From positions 181,049 through 245,048 of the forward strand of contig NW_022985453.1 in the NCBI RefSeq assembly GCF_010093595.1: 64,000 nucleotides of DNA, in the 5' to 3' direction. Below are positions 1 through 9,203 of this stretch, in pieces (positions within the stretch are counted from its first letter, which is position 1; each line of letters opens with the position of its first letter). Origin of the DNA: Mytilinidion resinicola (Eukaryota; Ascomycota; Dothideomycetes; Mytilinidiales; Mytilinidiaceae). The notes under the pieces were generated by a model. It saw only the letters and a list, made by a program, of their open reading frames with translations. It was not told the DNA's origin and did not search any database. Made by a program: the position numbers and the translations under genes.

Positions 1-321
1 CTTCAGCTTTCGCTTTCTTTTCTTCTCGCGCTCTTTCATTCGCTCCGTTTTTTCTACGGGCTTGTCCTGGTCTGGTTTCTTCCCCTCGATATGCTTCTCC
101 CACATGTCCACTATATTATTGCCGTTTACAGGAGGTCCCAGTGCGATGCCATTGGCCTCGGTCTGCTTGTCTTTCCGGTTCGTGCGCTTCCTCTTCTTCG
201 ACGGCGGGGCGGGGTCTGCTGCATTCGCAGGAGCGTTGGTGTTTTGTGTATGGGGTGCGTTGTGACCATCAGCTTGTGTTTTGAGTTGAGCGGACACGTT
301 CCAGCCCGGTACGGAGAACAT
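1..321 (-). CDS. rrp8: Rrp8-like rRNA methyltransferase, N-terminal part (cut by window edge)
   Basis: An open frame starts at an ATG at 321 and stays open for 107 codons to the window edge. The protein begins MFSVPGWNVSAQLKTQ, which I recognise as the conserved N-terminus of fungal Rrp8, the nucleolar SAM-dependent enzyme that makes N1-methyladenosine in 25S rRNA. It continues with basic stretches (PPSKKRKR, EREKKRKRKLK) that suit a nucleolar protein. The Rossmann-fold methyltransferase domain would lie beyond the edge, so catalytic residues cannot be checked. No stop is seen because the gene is truncated by the window. The assignment rests on the N-terminal motif and the low-complexity basic region only. 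Confidence 0.75.
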   Translation of the reverse strand, partial: MFSVPGWNVSAQLKTQADGHNAPHTQNTNAPANAADPAPPSKKRKRTNRKDKQTEANGIALGPPVNGNNIVDMWEKHIEGKKPDQDKPVEKTERMKEREKKRKRKLK

Positions 322-1803
322 CTTTGGCTGTGGGAGTATTGGTGGGTTTCTCGTGGAGGTGGATCTGGCGGAGAAATATTTTGAAGCTTTTCCAGGTTCG
401 GATGAAAGGATCTTCCGGTCCGAAGTTGGAGAGAGCAACATCAGCATTCAACCATCAGCAACTCATCTACAACAACCATCGAATTTGCATTGAATTCCAT
501 CACTGATGGCCACTGCATTGACTAGTTGAAGCCTTCCTAGCAGTCGCTCATATAGTCCTTTTAATGCGCCCCCGTGGTCCTGAAACAAGTGGACTTTGAC
601 TTGTTGAGTCTACCAGCTTCAAATTACCTACGTCCCTGTTGCAGTTGTTCATAGTGGTCAGTAAGCGCAGCCCTCCTGACAACGGCTCCTGGGTGTCCTT
701 TCAAGGTAGTCCCAACGTGTTCTCAGACCTAAAACTCTGTGTCTGACGCTGCGGACCGTGAATTAACTTACGCGCTTCTTGCTCGTGACCATGCTGTTAA
801 CTGTTTCGAGACCACCACATGGCCGTCGAGTTGTTCAACATGTTGTTGTAGAGCCTGATCTGGTGTGTCATACCGCTTTTAAAATCCGTAGGCCCTGAAG
901 CTCACCACGGTGCACTAGCTACTGCTGGCGCTGATAGTTGTTGCAGCTCTCCTAGTGTGTGCGCAAACACAGGGTTTGATCTCGAGACTCTAGCTCTTGA
1001 CATCACGTCGCGGTCTTCCACAACCTGCTGGAAGACTCGTCACGTTGGCGTGCTGGTAGGTTTTCTAAAGGCGTGATCTAGTGGGTCGAGTCCTTGACAT
1101 TGAGCAGCGAGTTTCTACGGGCCATGAGGAACCTCACATGCGGGTAATTTTCTGCTGTGTTAGTTCCAGCTTCTAAATTGACCCATGGTCTCTATCTGAG
1201 TGGCATAGGTGACAAACACGCGAAGCTCCCTTCGCGGATGCTAGGTAGGTAGGGTGTTTATCAAAGCGTGATCTGGGGGGTTGAGTCTTTGACATCGGGC
1301 TCCAAGTTTCTACGGGCAATGAAGGATCTCTGAGAGCTGCGTGTGGGTACTATTGCGTTGTGTTAGTTCCAACCCGTAAACTGGCCCGTAGTCTCTGTCT
1401 CAGTGGCATAGGTGACAGGCACGCGAAGCTCCCTTGGCGGCTGCTAGGTAGGTAAGTTACTGTAGGTGCATATATTGCCACATTTCAAAAATTTGATCTC
1501 GTCCGCAATATCAGGTCCTCTGCTGTCGCTCTCTTAATTCTCTTAGATCCGTCCTGGGGGTACATAACTGGCTATCAACAGTGCCACGGGACACAATAAC
1601 TGCACGAGATACCCGTACTGCTCGTGGTGAAGGTGTAGTGGTCATAAGACGCTCAATTACGTGGGCCGTCTTGGCAGCCTTCGTGGCCTACAAAACGGCC
1701 CCGCCCTCACTCCTCCGTCCTTCGTCGCTCTCACCACATCACCACCACGTCCGCTCTTTTCTTGACAAAAGCGTAGATAAACCTGACCTTCTCGTCCGCA
1801 GTT
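322..1803. other. Gene-free stretch with a degenerate direct repeat
   Basis: About 1.5 kb without a convincing frame. It contains the 195-bp direct repeat annotated at 1071-1455; otherwise I see nothing. The short frames around 1581-1943 lack family resemblance and overlap the promoter side of the next gene. Confidence 0.6.
1071..1455 (+). repeat. Direct repeat, two diverged copies of about 195 bp
   Basis: Copy 1 starts at 1071 (GCGTGATCTAGTGGGTCGAG) and copy 2 at 1266 (GCGTGATCTGGGGGGTTGAG). Both continue through GTTTCTACGGGC, TTAGTTCCA, GTGGCATAGGTGACA and CGCGAAGCTCCCTT, ending in CTAGGTAGGTA. A more degraded partial copy seems to begin near 974 (TTGATCTCGAG ... CTCTTGACAT). Not coding. 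Confidence 0.8.
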
Positions 1804-2898
1804 ATGACCCTCCACGTCCCCCTCAGCCCTCCGATTCCGGAGAACGTCACGATGTGTGAGAAGTGTGGTGTTTTGAACCACAGCGGCTTCTGGTTCGCAT
1901 GTTGTGGCCACGGCCTCTGCAAGAAATGTAAGACAACCCTCACGTTACTGCTACTGATGAGCTTTTGACTGACAGAGCTTCCACCTCTAGGCTACCCACA
2001 GCACCTCTCCGTCCAGTGCGTTGTTTGCCACGACGCGGACACACGGACCGGCTGGACACCGAACCACATCGAGCAGAAACAGTAAGTCAATCACCTCTTC
2101 TACGTACATTTGAGGCACCAGTCGGGCTTCTATTGTTGGTACAAGTCACACAATCGCGACGCTAACTGAGATAGATTCAGCGTCATCGTCTTCGAGGCGC
2201 AGGGCAAGACCTACCACGTCCACCTTAAGCAGTTTACACACCGGTCGCCTGAACTACACTTCTACATCACAAAGGCCCTCAGGGTCTGGTTCGCGGCCCC
2301 CGACAACGACCCCAACAAGCTGCAAGTTCTAGGCGAAGGGCGGTTTACACTGAGGCTTCCGAACGAAGAATGGCAGACCCTAAGGGTCATTGTGGCGTGG
2401 CTGTATAAGCACGACCCGTTCGAGAAGACTAAGGACACGCCAGACGTCCCGTTCCTACTTCTCGCCAAAGTCTGGCTTCTGGCGGACAAACTGGGCTTCC
2501 CGGCCCTACAGAACCAGATTATCCGCCGCCTCTACGTCTGGACACGCGCACACAACACCCGCATTAACCTTAACATCATGAACCTTGTCTACAAGAGCAC
2601 CTGGCCTGGTTGCAAGTTGCGGAAGTTTATGGCCTGCCTGTATGCCCAGCGCGTCGACACTGAGGCCAACATCGCCGCCGAACCGGGCTTTCCGATCATT
2701 GAAGACACTAACGCATGGGTCCGCAGCCGGGACAACTACATCTTCAAACAACAGAACCTCCACCCCTTGGACATCATGGTCCACCACAACAACCAGAACA
2801 ACTTCACGGAGTTCGAAGTACGAGAACATGGAGACGCGGAGGGCGCAGTCTGCGGCGGACAGAGAGAGGGCTTTTTTTGGAGAGAACTAGGGACATGA
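1804..2898 (+). CDS. RING-like zinc finger plus BTB-like domain protein
   Basis: Three exons: 1804-1927, 1991-2081, 2181-2898 (310 aa; the frame closes). Intron 1 is GTAAGA...CTAG. Intron 2 starts GTAAGT, has a GCTAAC branch site and could end at 2174 or 2180 in the same frame. The N-terminus carries a zinc-binding cluster, CEKC...CCGHGLCKKC...CVVC, close to a C3HC4 RING. It is followed by a BTB/POZ-like segment (VIVFEAQGKTYHVHLKQF, later LLLAKVWLLADKLGFPAL), as in fungal BTB proteins. RING plus BTB suggests a ubiquitin-ligase or adaptor role, but that is inference. The gene at 4506 has the same order of domains and is probably a diverged paralog. Confidence 0.7.
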
Positions 2899-3199
2899 TG
2901 CACCTCAACATGCACTGGAAGCCGCACGGAAGCCGCTGCCAGCGGTGGATGCCAGAACCGGCCGGGGTGAATGGGGTGGGTGTCTGGGGAATGAGGCTGT
3001 GTGGGGGGTCGTTCATGTGGTACTGATCGTGCAGCGGTGTCGTCAACGTGGTCTGATTTGGGGCGTCGAGTGGCTTGCGGTTTGACAGCTTGCACCACGG
3101 TGCGAGGCTCCTCCGGTATGTATGAGTAGGTAGCAGTTTCCTTCAATCACAGCTCTCATCTCCAACGCAAATCAAGTGCATCAACCATGGTAATGTGAA

Positions 3200-4270
3200 T
3201 TTCACTGCTTGTGACACCGTCTGCGGTACCCCAGCTCGTCTACAGCTACCAGAAGGTAATGCAAAGGTATCTAGTCCGTGAATTGGAAGCGGGGCCGTGT
3301 ACACACTTCTGCCACCGTCTGTGGTGCCTCAATTTGTCTTCCGCCATCGGGATGAGATGTAAAGGTATGGAGACAGTGAATTGGAAGCAGGGCTGTTTGC
3401 ACACTTTTGCCGCCGTCTGTGGTGCCTCAGCATGCCTTTTCAAATCAGGACAAGATGTCAAGGTATCGAGCCTGTGAAATGGAAGTGGGGCCGTGTGTAC
3501 ACTTTTGACATTGTCTGTGGTGCTCCAGCTCGGTTTTGAAGAGTAGGATGAGACGTAAAGGGATCAAGCCTGTGGATTGAGAGAGGAACTATGTACACAC
3601 TGCTAACATTGTCTAAGGTGCCCCAACTCGGCTCTAAGGAGTAAGACGAGATGTAAAGGTGTCGAGCTTGTGAAAGAGAAGGGGCAGTATGGACTATGGA
3701 CGCGTCGGTGACACCGTCTGTGGTGCTACAGCTTATTTTCAAGAATCAGGATGAGATGCAAAGGTGGCGAGCCTGTGAATCGAAAGAGCACGTCTGTAGA
3801 CACGTCTGACATCGTCTGAGGTGCCTTGGTTGTCCCCCAAACCCACGGACAAGATGTAACGGTGACGAGACCGTGAATCGAACGAGGATATCCGTGGGCA
3901 CGGCTGACACCGTCCGAGGCCCCTCAGGACGAGTTCTAACGGGTTGATATGTAAAGGCATCGAGCACTTGAATCGAAGGAGGAGTTCATTGTACTGTCTA
4001 ACACCGTCTGTGGACACGTCTGGCACCGTCTGAAGTTCCTCATCCTGCTTTCCAAATTCGGGTTGAGATGTAATGGTATTGAGCTTGTGAACTGAAGAAT
4101 GAAGTTTACAGTAGTGTCTAACACCGTCTGCAGCGCCTCAACGGGGTTTCCAGATACAAGTTGAGAAGCAAAGCTATCGAGCCTGCGAGTTAAAAGAGAG
4201 AGTATCCAGACGCGTTGGACACTAGGATGAAATGGAAAAGACTGGGCCCGTGAATTGAAGGCGGGACGCT
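3200..4270 (+). repeat. 98-bp minisatellite, about 11 diverged units
   Basis: The phrase ACCGTCTGNGGTGCC recurs at about 3216, 3314, 3412, 3510, 3608, 3713, 3811, 3909, 4003/4024 and 4123, a spacing of 98 bp with a few indels. Each unit also has a GTGTACAC-like block before the phrase and GATGAGATGTAAAGGT...GTGAATTG(G/A)A after it. 98 is not a multiple of 3 and all frames are broken, so it is not coding. The motif matches the end sequence of the fold-back element at 4798-4933. The rest of 2899-4505 shows nothing else. Confidence 0.9.
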
Positions 4271-4505
4271 TCAAAGCCCTTGATGAGTTAGTTTCCACCT
4301 CAGGCCAATTCAAACATTTGCAAACAAGTGTATCCTCCGCGCTAAGAGTTCGCAGCTACATTCACCATCGATGGTGCCAAGCACACAGGAAAACCTGCCT
4401 ACTTGATGACGACTGCGCGTTTTCTACGACAACATCACACCCCCCTACCACACCAACCTCAACACCCACCACCGACACACCACCACAGTCGTAACCACTA
4501 TCACT

Positions 4506-7285
4506 ATGCAAGCAGGCCGCGAAGGCTCCGTACCAGGGCAACTGCTCGCCGTCGCCCCACCTCCAGGAGGACCACAATATCGTTGCCATATCTGCAAAAA
4601 CACAAGTCATGAGTTCAGGTTTCTACCTTGCTGTGGCAAGGTCGCTTGTGTCTCTTGCAAAACCAACCATGAGAGCGTACACTTTCCCATGGTTTTAGCG
4701 CAGCCAGAGGGTTCAAAAAACACGTAAGTAATACTAATCCAACACGCTGGACATGAAGAAGATGATGCGCCCATCAACCACTATGTCTCGTGCGGTTGTG
4801 TGTACACCTGTCTGCCGCTGTCTGAAGTGCTTCAATGAGTTTCGATGGAGCCCAGGGTGAAGAGCTTCTATCTCGTTCAGGTTTCTGAAATCGCTTTGAA
4901 GCGCTCCAAACAGTGGCAGACAGGTGTACACACTTACGGTGGCTTACTCTAGGAATTACAGTACCACCTTTTTCATGCGCCGCAAATCCTCTTCCCCCTC
5001 AATCATAAGAACATGAAATAATAACGTACAACAGGCCAGGCGTAGCCATAACCCTCCTTGTCGACTCCTCCGTCACCCGCTACGACGTCAACCTACCCCT
5101 ACTCCTCAACCTTCCATTCTTTGCGCACGCACTGCGCAACCTCAAACCGTCGGACTTTTATACAATAGACTGGGCGAAGAGGGAACGGAAGCCACGCTTC
5201 ACCATCACGATGCCGGACTTTGAGGCCAAGGCGGTGCATAGATTCCTACTTTCTCTCTATGGTACGGACGAGAATATGTTACTTCATGAACATGTAGTGA
5301 ACAACGAACTCCCGCGGGTCCACGGCATAGCGCACATCCTCGGTGCGCCCAAAGTACAAAACATAGCTATTAGGCAATGGGACATCGCGTTCCGGCGGAA
5401 CGAAGTGTCGATTACGCACAACTTGTTGAATAAAGCACCGGCTGTCATAGACACGATGGCTATGATAAACGCGTATAAGGAGACAGCGCCAGGGTCTCAG
5501 CTTAGGCAGTACGCAGCGTGCGTCATGTCTCAGCGCCTGGATATCGGGGGCATGTTCGCGAAGTATGAGCACCAGCTGGAGATTCTGAAGGACATTCGGG
5601 ATTGGATGAAAAGGTGGGGAGTTTGGCGGCTGCGAAAAGAGCTGGCTGGGCTCCCTGGACAGCCTGAAAAGATAGTTGGAGATGCGATTCCGGGCTTGGG
5701 CCAATTCGAGGTGGGAACGACTCCAACGATTCCTATGCCCGCTAAATTCATGTATGGGATTGATGGGGAGTGGCTCGGCTCGTTTTTTGTGGATGAAAAG
5801 GTGGTTTGGGATGTCGCACTGTATCAGAGCACGAGGGTGAAGGTCCAAGATTTGAAGACTGGGGAGATTATTGAGATTACGGAGAAGTTTAAAGAGGCAG
5901 ACGAAGTTGAGGCGGTATCTGATGGCGTTTCAGCTTTCGCAGCCGTGGCGGACGATGGAATTCAACCTCAACCTCAAGCAGACCTTTCAGTCCCTACCGC
6001 AGCTATCCAACCATCGGAACAAGCCCACAATCTTAACCCGACTTCGATGCTGTCTTCTCCTAATTCCATTGTACCAAATTCACCAAAACCCTCCCCAGTT
6101 TCGACCGAAGAGAATAGTGCGGACGAGGACGGAGATGATTCTGTTCTATTCGAACTGAACAGGCTTGCTTTACTATTTGTGTTGCTGGGCGGTGAGATCA
6201 AAACAAAGAGGCCAAAGAGGATCCCGCACATCAAGGAGCTCTGCGACATAGATGACAGAATCACTCTCGAGAGGCTTCTCATGGTGGCATTAGGCTCTAG
6301 GGCTTCAAATGAAGAGATGAACTCACAGCTTCAAATGGCCTGCGACACTCCCCTTCCCTCGGATGACGAGTTCGGCCGTTGGATTCATCATGTCCGCCGT
6401 ACACTACGTCTCCGCAAGGAAGACGTTAAAGTCCTCAGAGTAGACGCACTTGTTCTCTACTCGCGTCAGTTTTATATGGCCAAAGCCGACTTGTCCAAAG
6501 TCCCGACTGCTGAGGCTATACTTGCGTGGGTGGAACCCTTGAAGTCCGTGTCGCGGGACCTGCTTCTGCTAGCCTTTAGAATTAAAGATGGCTCTCCTGA
6601 AGCTATCGCATTCGATGAGAATGCGAAGAAGGTGATGTTTCGAAAGTATGGCGACGACGGGGACCGCTATTGTGTCAAACATAAATATCGGCCACAGTTT
6701 GATTTCCGTGAGTGGAAGCGCAATTTGGGAGCTGGATTTTGTCGCCATAAACGCGCCTTGTCCTGCGTGTGGACTTTCGCACCAAATTGCTGCGGCTGCG
6801 ACATGCCACGGCTTTACTCAGATCCATCCTTTTCTGTAGATGGCATTGGAGGTGTTCACCAATATACAAATTGGTGTCTATATTGCTCATCATGCAAAGG
6901 TAAGTCTTCTGATCTAGTCGAGGAGTTGCTCTAGAGCCATAAAAGAAAGCATCGACTAACATATCTCACAGAGTTCTGGAAAAACCACGCCGTTCATACC
7001 GAAGTTAGTCGACTTGCGCTTTTGTTTGTCATGCTAGACGATCCGAAGATCGTCGAGAAGAAGCGCGCTTCTCATAATAGAGGAGAATCTCTAAGATATG
7101 TCCGCAATGGAACCAAGGGAAAGCTCGACCTCTTCCCTATTGGCAAGTCTCATATTCCGCAGAAGCGGGGGTTCTGGCATGAACTGGCGGGTCCTTGGGC
7201 TACTGAGGATATAAAAGTTTCTGTGCATCGTCGGAGAAAGCGAGCTCGATATGGCGGTCCAAGAACAGGCGGTCGTTTTCCCTGA
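4506..7285 (+). CDS. Zinc-finger plus BTB-like protein, paralog of the 1804 gene
   Basis: Exons 4506-4723, 5035-6899 and 6972-7285 give 798 aa in a closed frame. Splice sites are GTAAGT/ACAG and GTAAGT/CACAG. The N-terminus has a cysteine cluster, CHIC...LPCCGKVACVSC, like the CxxC...CCG...CxxC of the 1804 gene. Next comes a BTB-like fold (VAITLLVDSSVTRYDVNLP ... RFTITMPDFEAKAVHRFLLS). The long C-terminal region, about residues 300-798, has acidic and Pro-rich linkers, a later cysteine group (FCRHKRALSC, CCGCDMP, CLYCSSCK) and a basic tail. I recognise no domain there. The first intron is 311 bp, about five times the local norm, because it contains the MITE at 4798-4933. Confidence 0.7.
4798..4933. 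mobile_element. Fold-back MITE inside an intron
   Basis: The left arm GTGTGTACACCTGTCTGCCG pairs with the right arm, which reads GTGTGTACACCTGTCTGCCA on the opposite strand. Pairing continues through CTGTCTGAAGTGCTTCAA with about four mismatches over 36 bp. The element is 136 bp with no coding capacity. No clear target-site duplication is visible. Its arm motif recurs in the arrays at 3.2-4.3, 23.5-24.1 and 33.7-34.0 kb. Confidence 0.8.
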
Positions 7286-8075
7286 AAGTATGCCATTCTT
7301 GTTCCCTGAAAGAAGTAGTACTGTTCAGACTTTTGTAATCTGTCTGGCGGAGGCATCATTAGAGTATTTCGTGATGCTCGAGTTGTTACTTCGATGGGTT
7401 TGCCTCCTTGGACTTGAGTCCGTGTTGTTATTGATAGCAGTCACTCCTGCCAGCGTCCCAGGAACAAAAAGTAGCAATCTACGACTCTGTGATTATGTTT
7501 TAGACTTCCGATGGCTCATACAGATACCCACTCTGGGATTATGTACGCTTCTCTGATACCGCTTGAGGCCCCCTGGTGCTTTATAATGACCTTGAAAACC
7601 ACAGTTTTGACACGCATAATAGCTCTTGGGGCTACCTCAGACGGATGCAAAACAGACTGCAACGTCATGCTCAACGGAGCCTGCCAGCTACTATTTCACC
7701 ACGATTATAGGTACTGAAATAGAAAGAGGATACTTCAACAAGTGATATAACAAGGCTGCGAATGGATGTCGTATTTCCCAAGAAAGCGGCCTCGTGACAG
7801 CGTGATGGTTTCGTGTCATGCGTGCTACGTGTCATTTCAAGCGAGACGATAGACTAACGCCTATAGACCTAGCCTTATCACTAGTCCTTATTCATAGTCC
7901 ATCACAGATCCCGCATTTTCTACATCACTCCTTTTCATGCGACCCTGTGTTTCCTCGTTGATAGCACTCGTCAAGCGCTTTTCAATCGTTTCGAGCGTAT
8001 TTAACCAGCAATTCTATCGTACACATCATTTTCGTCGCTCTTCTTACTTTACACTTGCAGTGGAGGTAGTTGATA
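7286..8075. other. Gene-free stretch with one copy of the dispersed repeat
   Basis: No convincing gene. 7537-7712 resembles the repeat unit at 23772-23950: GTACGCTTCTCTGATACCGC, then TTGAGG(C)CCCCTGGTGC, ending in a CCTCAGACGG block. The remainder up to the transposon end at 8076 shows nothing I can name. Confidence 0.6.
7537..7712 (+). repeat. Solo copy of the GTGTACAC/ACCGTCTGAGG repeat family
   Basis: It matches the array unit at 23772 over roughly 170 bp with many substitutions. Shared blocks are TGATACCGCTTGAGGCCCCC, CTGGTGCTTTATAATGA, TTTTGACACG, CCTCAGACGG and CTCAACGGAGCCTG. The order and spacing are the same. Confidence 0.65.
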
Positions 8076-9183
8076 ACGTAGGTGGCAAGCGAGCTGCGCA
8101 CCCCACCAACATCTTCTGCCTTTATAGCTATATATCTTAACAACGCTTGAAAATACTAGTAGTAGGGTAGCTGTCTAAGCTTGGGCAGTATCTACAGTAC
8201 GTTTCTCACACGTTCGTGAGTTATGCCCAGGCTGTCTGCAAAGCTTACAGCGCGCTGAAGCCTGCCGGCTAGCACTTGATCGCGCCTTATTTTGACGCGT
8301 TTCACTCTCTAGCTGCTGCCTAATGCCCCTTTGAGCATTAATCTCCTCTCCCTCTGTTATTGCCAGGGTGCCTTTATCCTGGATCTGTTTCTTTTTGCGT
8401 TGTCTGCGTCTTGTGGCGGCCTTATTTGCCTTCTTAAGTCGACAGACACGATCCTGCAGTAGCACTATCTTATGGCTTATCCCCTTAGCGCCCCTTGTAA
8501 GCTGATCAAGCGACCGGATAATTAATGTAGGAGAAGAATCCTGATGCCTCTGTATCCGATCGCGAATTAGTATTAATTAAGACCCTAACTTGTGCGCGTT
8601 GCTTGGTGTTTTTAACAAAGTTCCAGGTGTCCACGTCCAAGATGCCGTACGTAGCCTTAGTGCGCGCTACTAGGTTAAACCAGGCCCTAATAGTTATAGG
8701 ATCCTTATATAGGGCCCTTTGCCAGTCGTACGGTCGATTGAATCGCGTTGTAAGGCTAGGTGTCCGGTTGACAAAGTTCCTTGGCCACTTCTGGCCAACC
8801 TTGCCAGCGCCGCGCTCAGCGAGCAGCAAATCTGCCATATCACGTACAGCGCCTAGCGTAGGCGAAAACCTATGCGCATCCAGGTCCAGTATATATCTAA
8901 CAATCGCCTCCTCTTCAAGCATAGTAGGTTTCTTCGAGTTGGGCTCGCAATTGCGTCGTGCACGCGTTCCAGCGCGTCGGGAACATAGTGTGGATTCAGG
9001 GACATTGTATATTGATAAAGCGCGTCGTGCACTAGGCTTTTGTGTAGAATCGATAGATGAGATAGCAAGGAAGATGTCTCCTTCGTTGTACGGCAAACGA
9101 TTTTTATTTGGTGGAGCCATTGTAGTTACAAGGTGTCGCGTTGCAAAAAGTTGAAGGGTGCGCAGCTCGCTTGCCACCTACGT
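8076..9183 (-). mobile_element. Pogo/Fot1-type DNA transposon, internally deleted
   Basis: A perfect 28-bp terminal inverted repeat starts ACGTAGGTGGCAAGCGAGCT at 8076-8103 and is inverted at 9156-9183. It is flanked on both sides by TA (8074-8075 and 9184-9185), the target duplication of Tc1/mariner/pogo elements. The element is 1108 bp, while autonomous relatives are about 1.9-2.2 kb. The missing part is the catalytic DDE core (see the transposase remnant inside). It needs an autonomous relative to move. The perfect repeats imply a fairly young insertion. Confidence 0.93.
8175..9120 (-). pseudogene. Transposase remnant: DNA-binding half and C-terminal tail only
   Basis: Reading from 9120, the N-terminal part MAPPNKNRLPYNEGDIFLAI continues with a helix-turn-helix and a CENP-B-like DNA-binding segment (EEEAIVRYILDLD, RFSPTLGAVRDMAD, VGQKWPRNFVNR). 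This is typical of pogo-family transposases, and the frame is open to 8506. A second frame at 8465-8175 encodes the usual basic C-terminal tail with a zinc knuckle, CKLCRQPGHNSRTC. The DDE catalytic domain that should lie between them is absent, so the copy cannot make active transposase. It might still bind element ends. Confidence 0.85.
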
Positions 9184-9203
9184 TATATATTTCGCCTAAC
9201 AGT

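Noticed and set aside
3200..4270. CRISPR-like array
   Set aside because: Units are long, degenerate and contiguous with no unique spacers; the organism is a eukaryote. It is a minisatellite.
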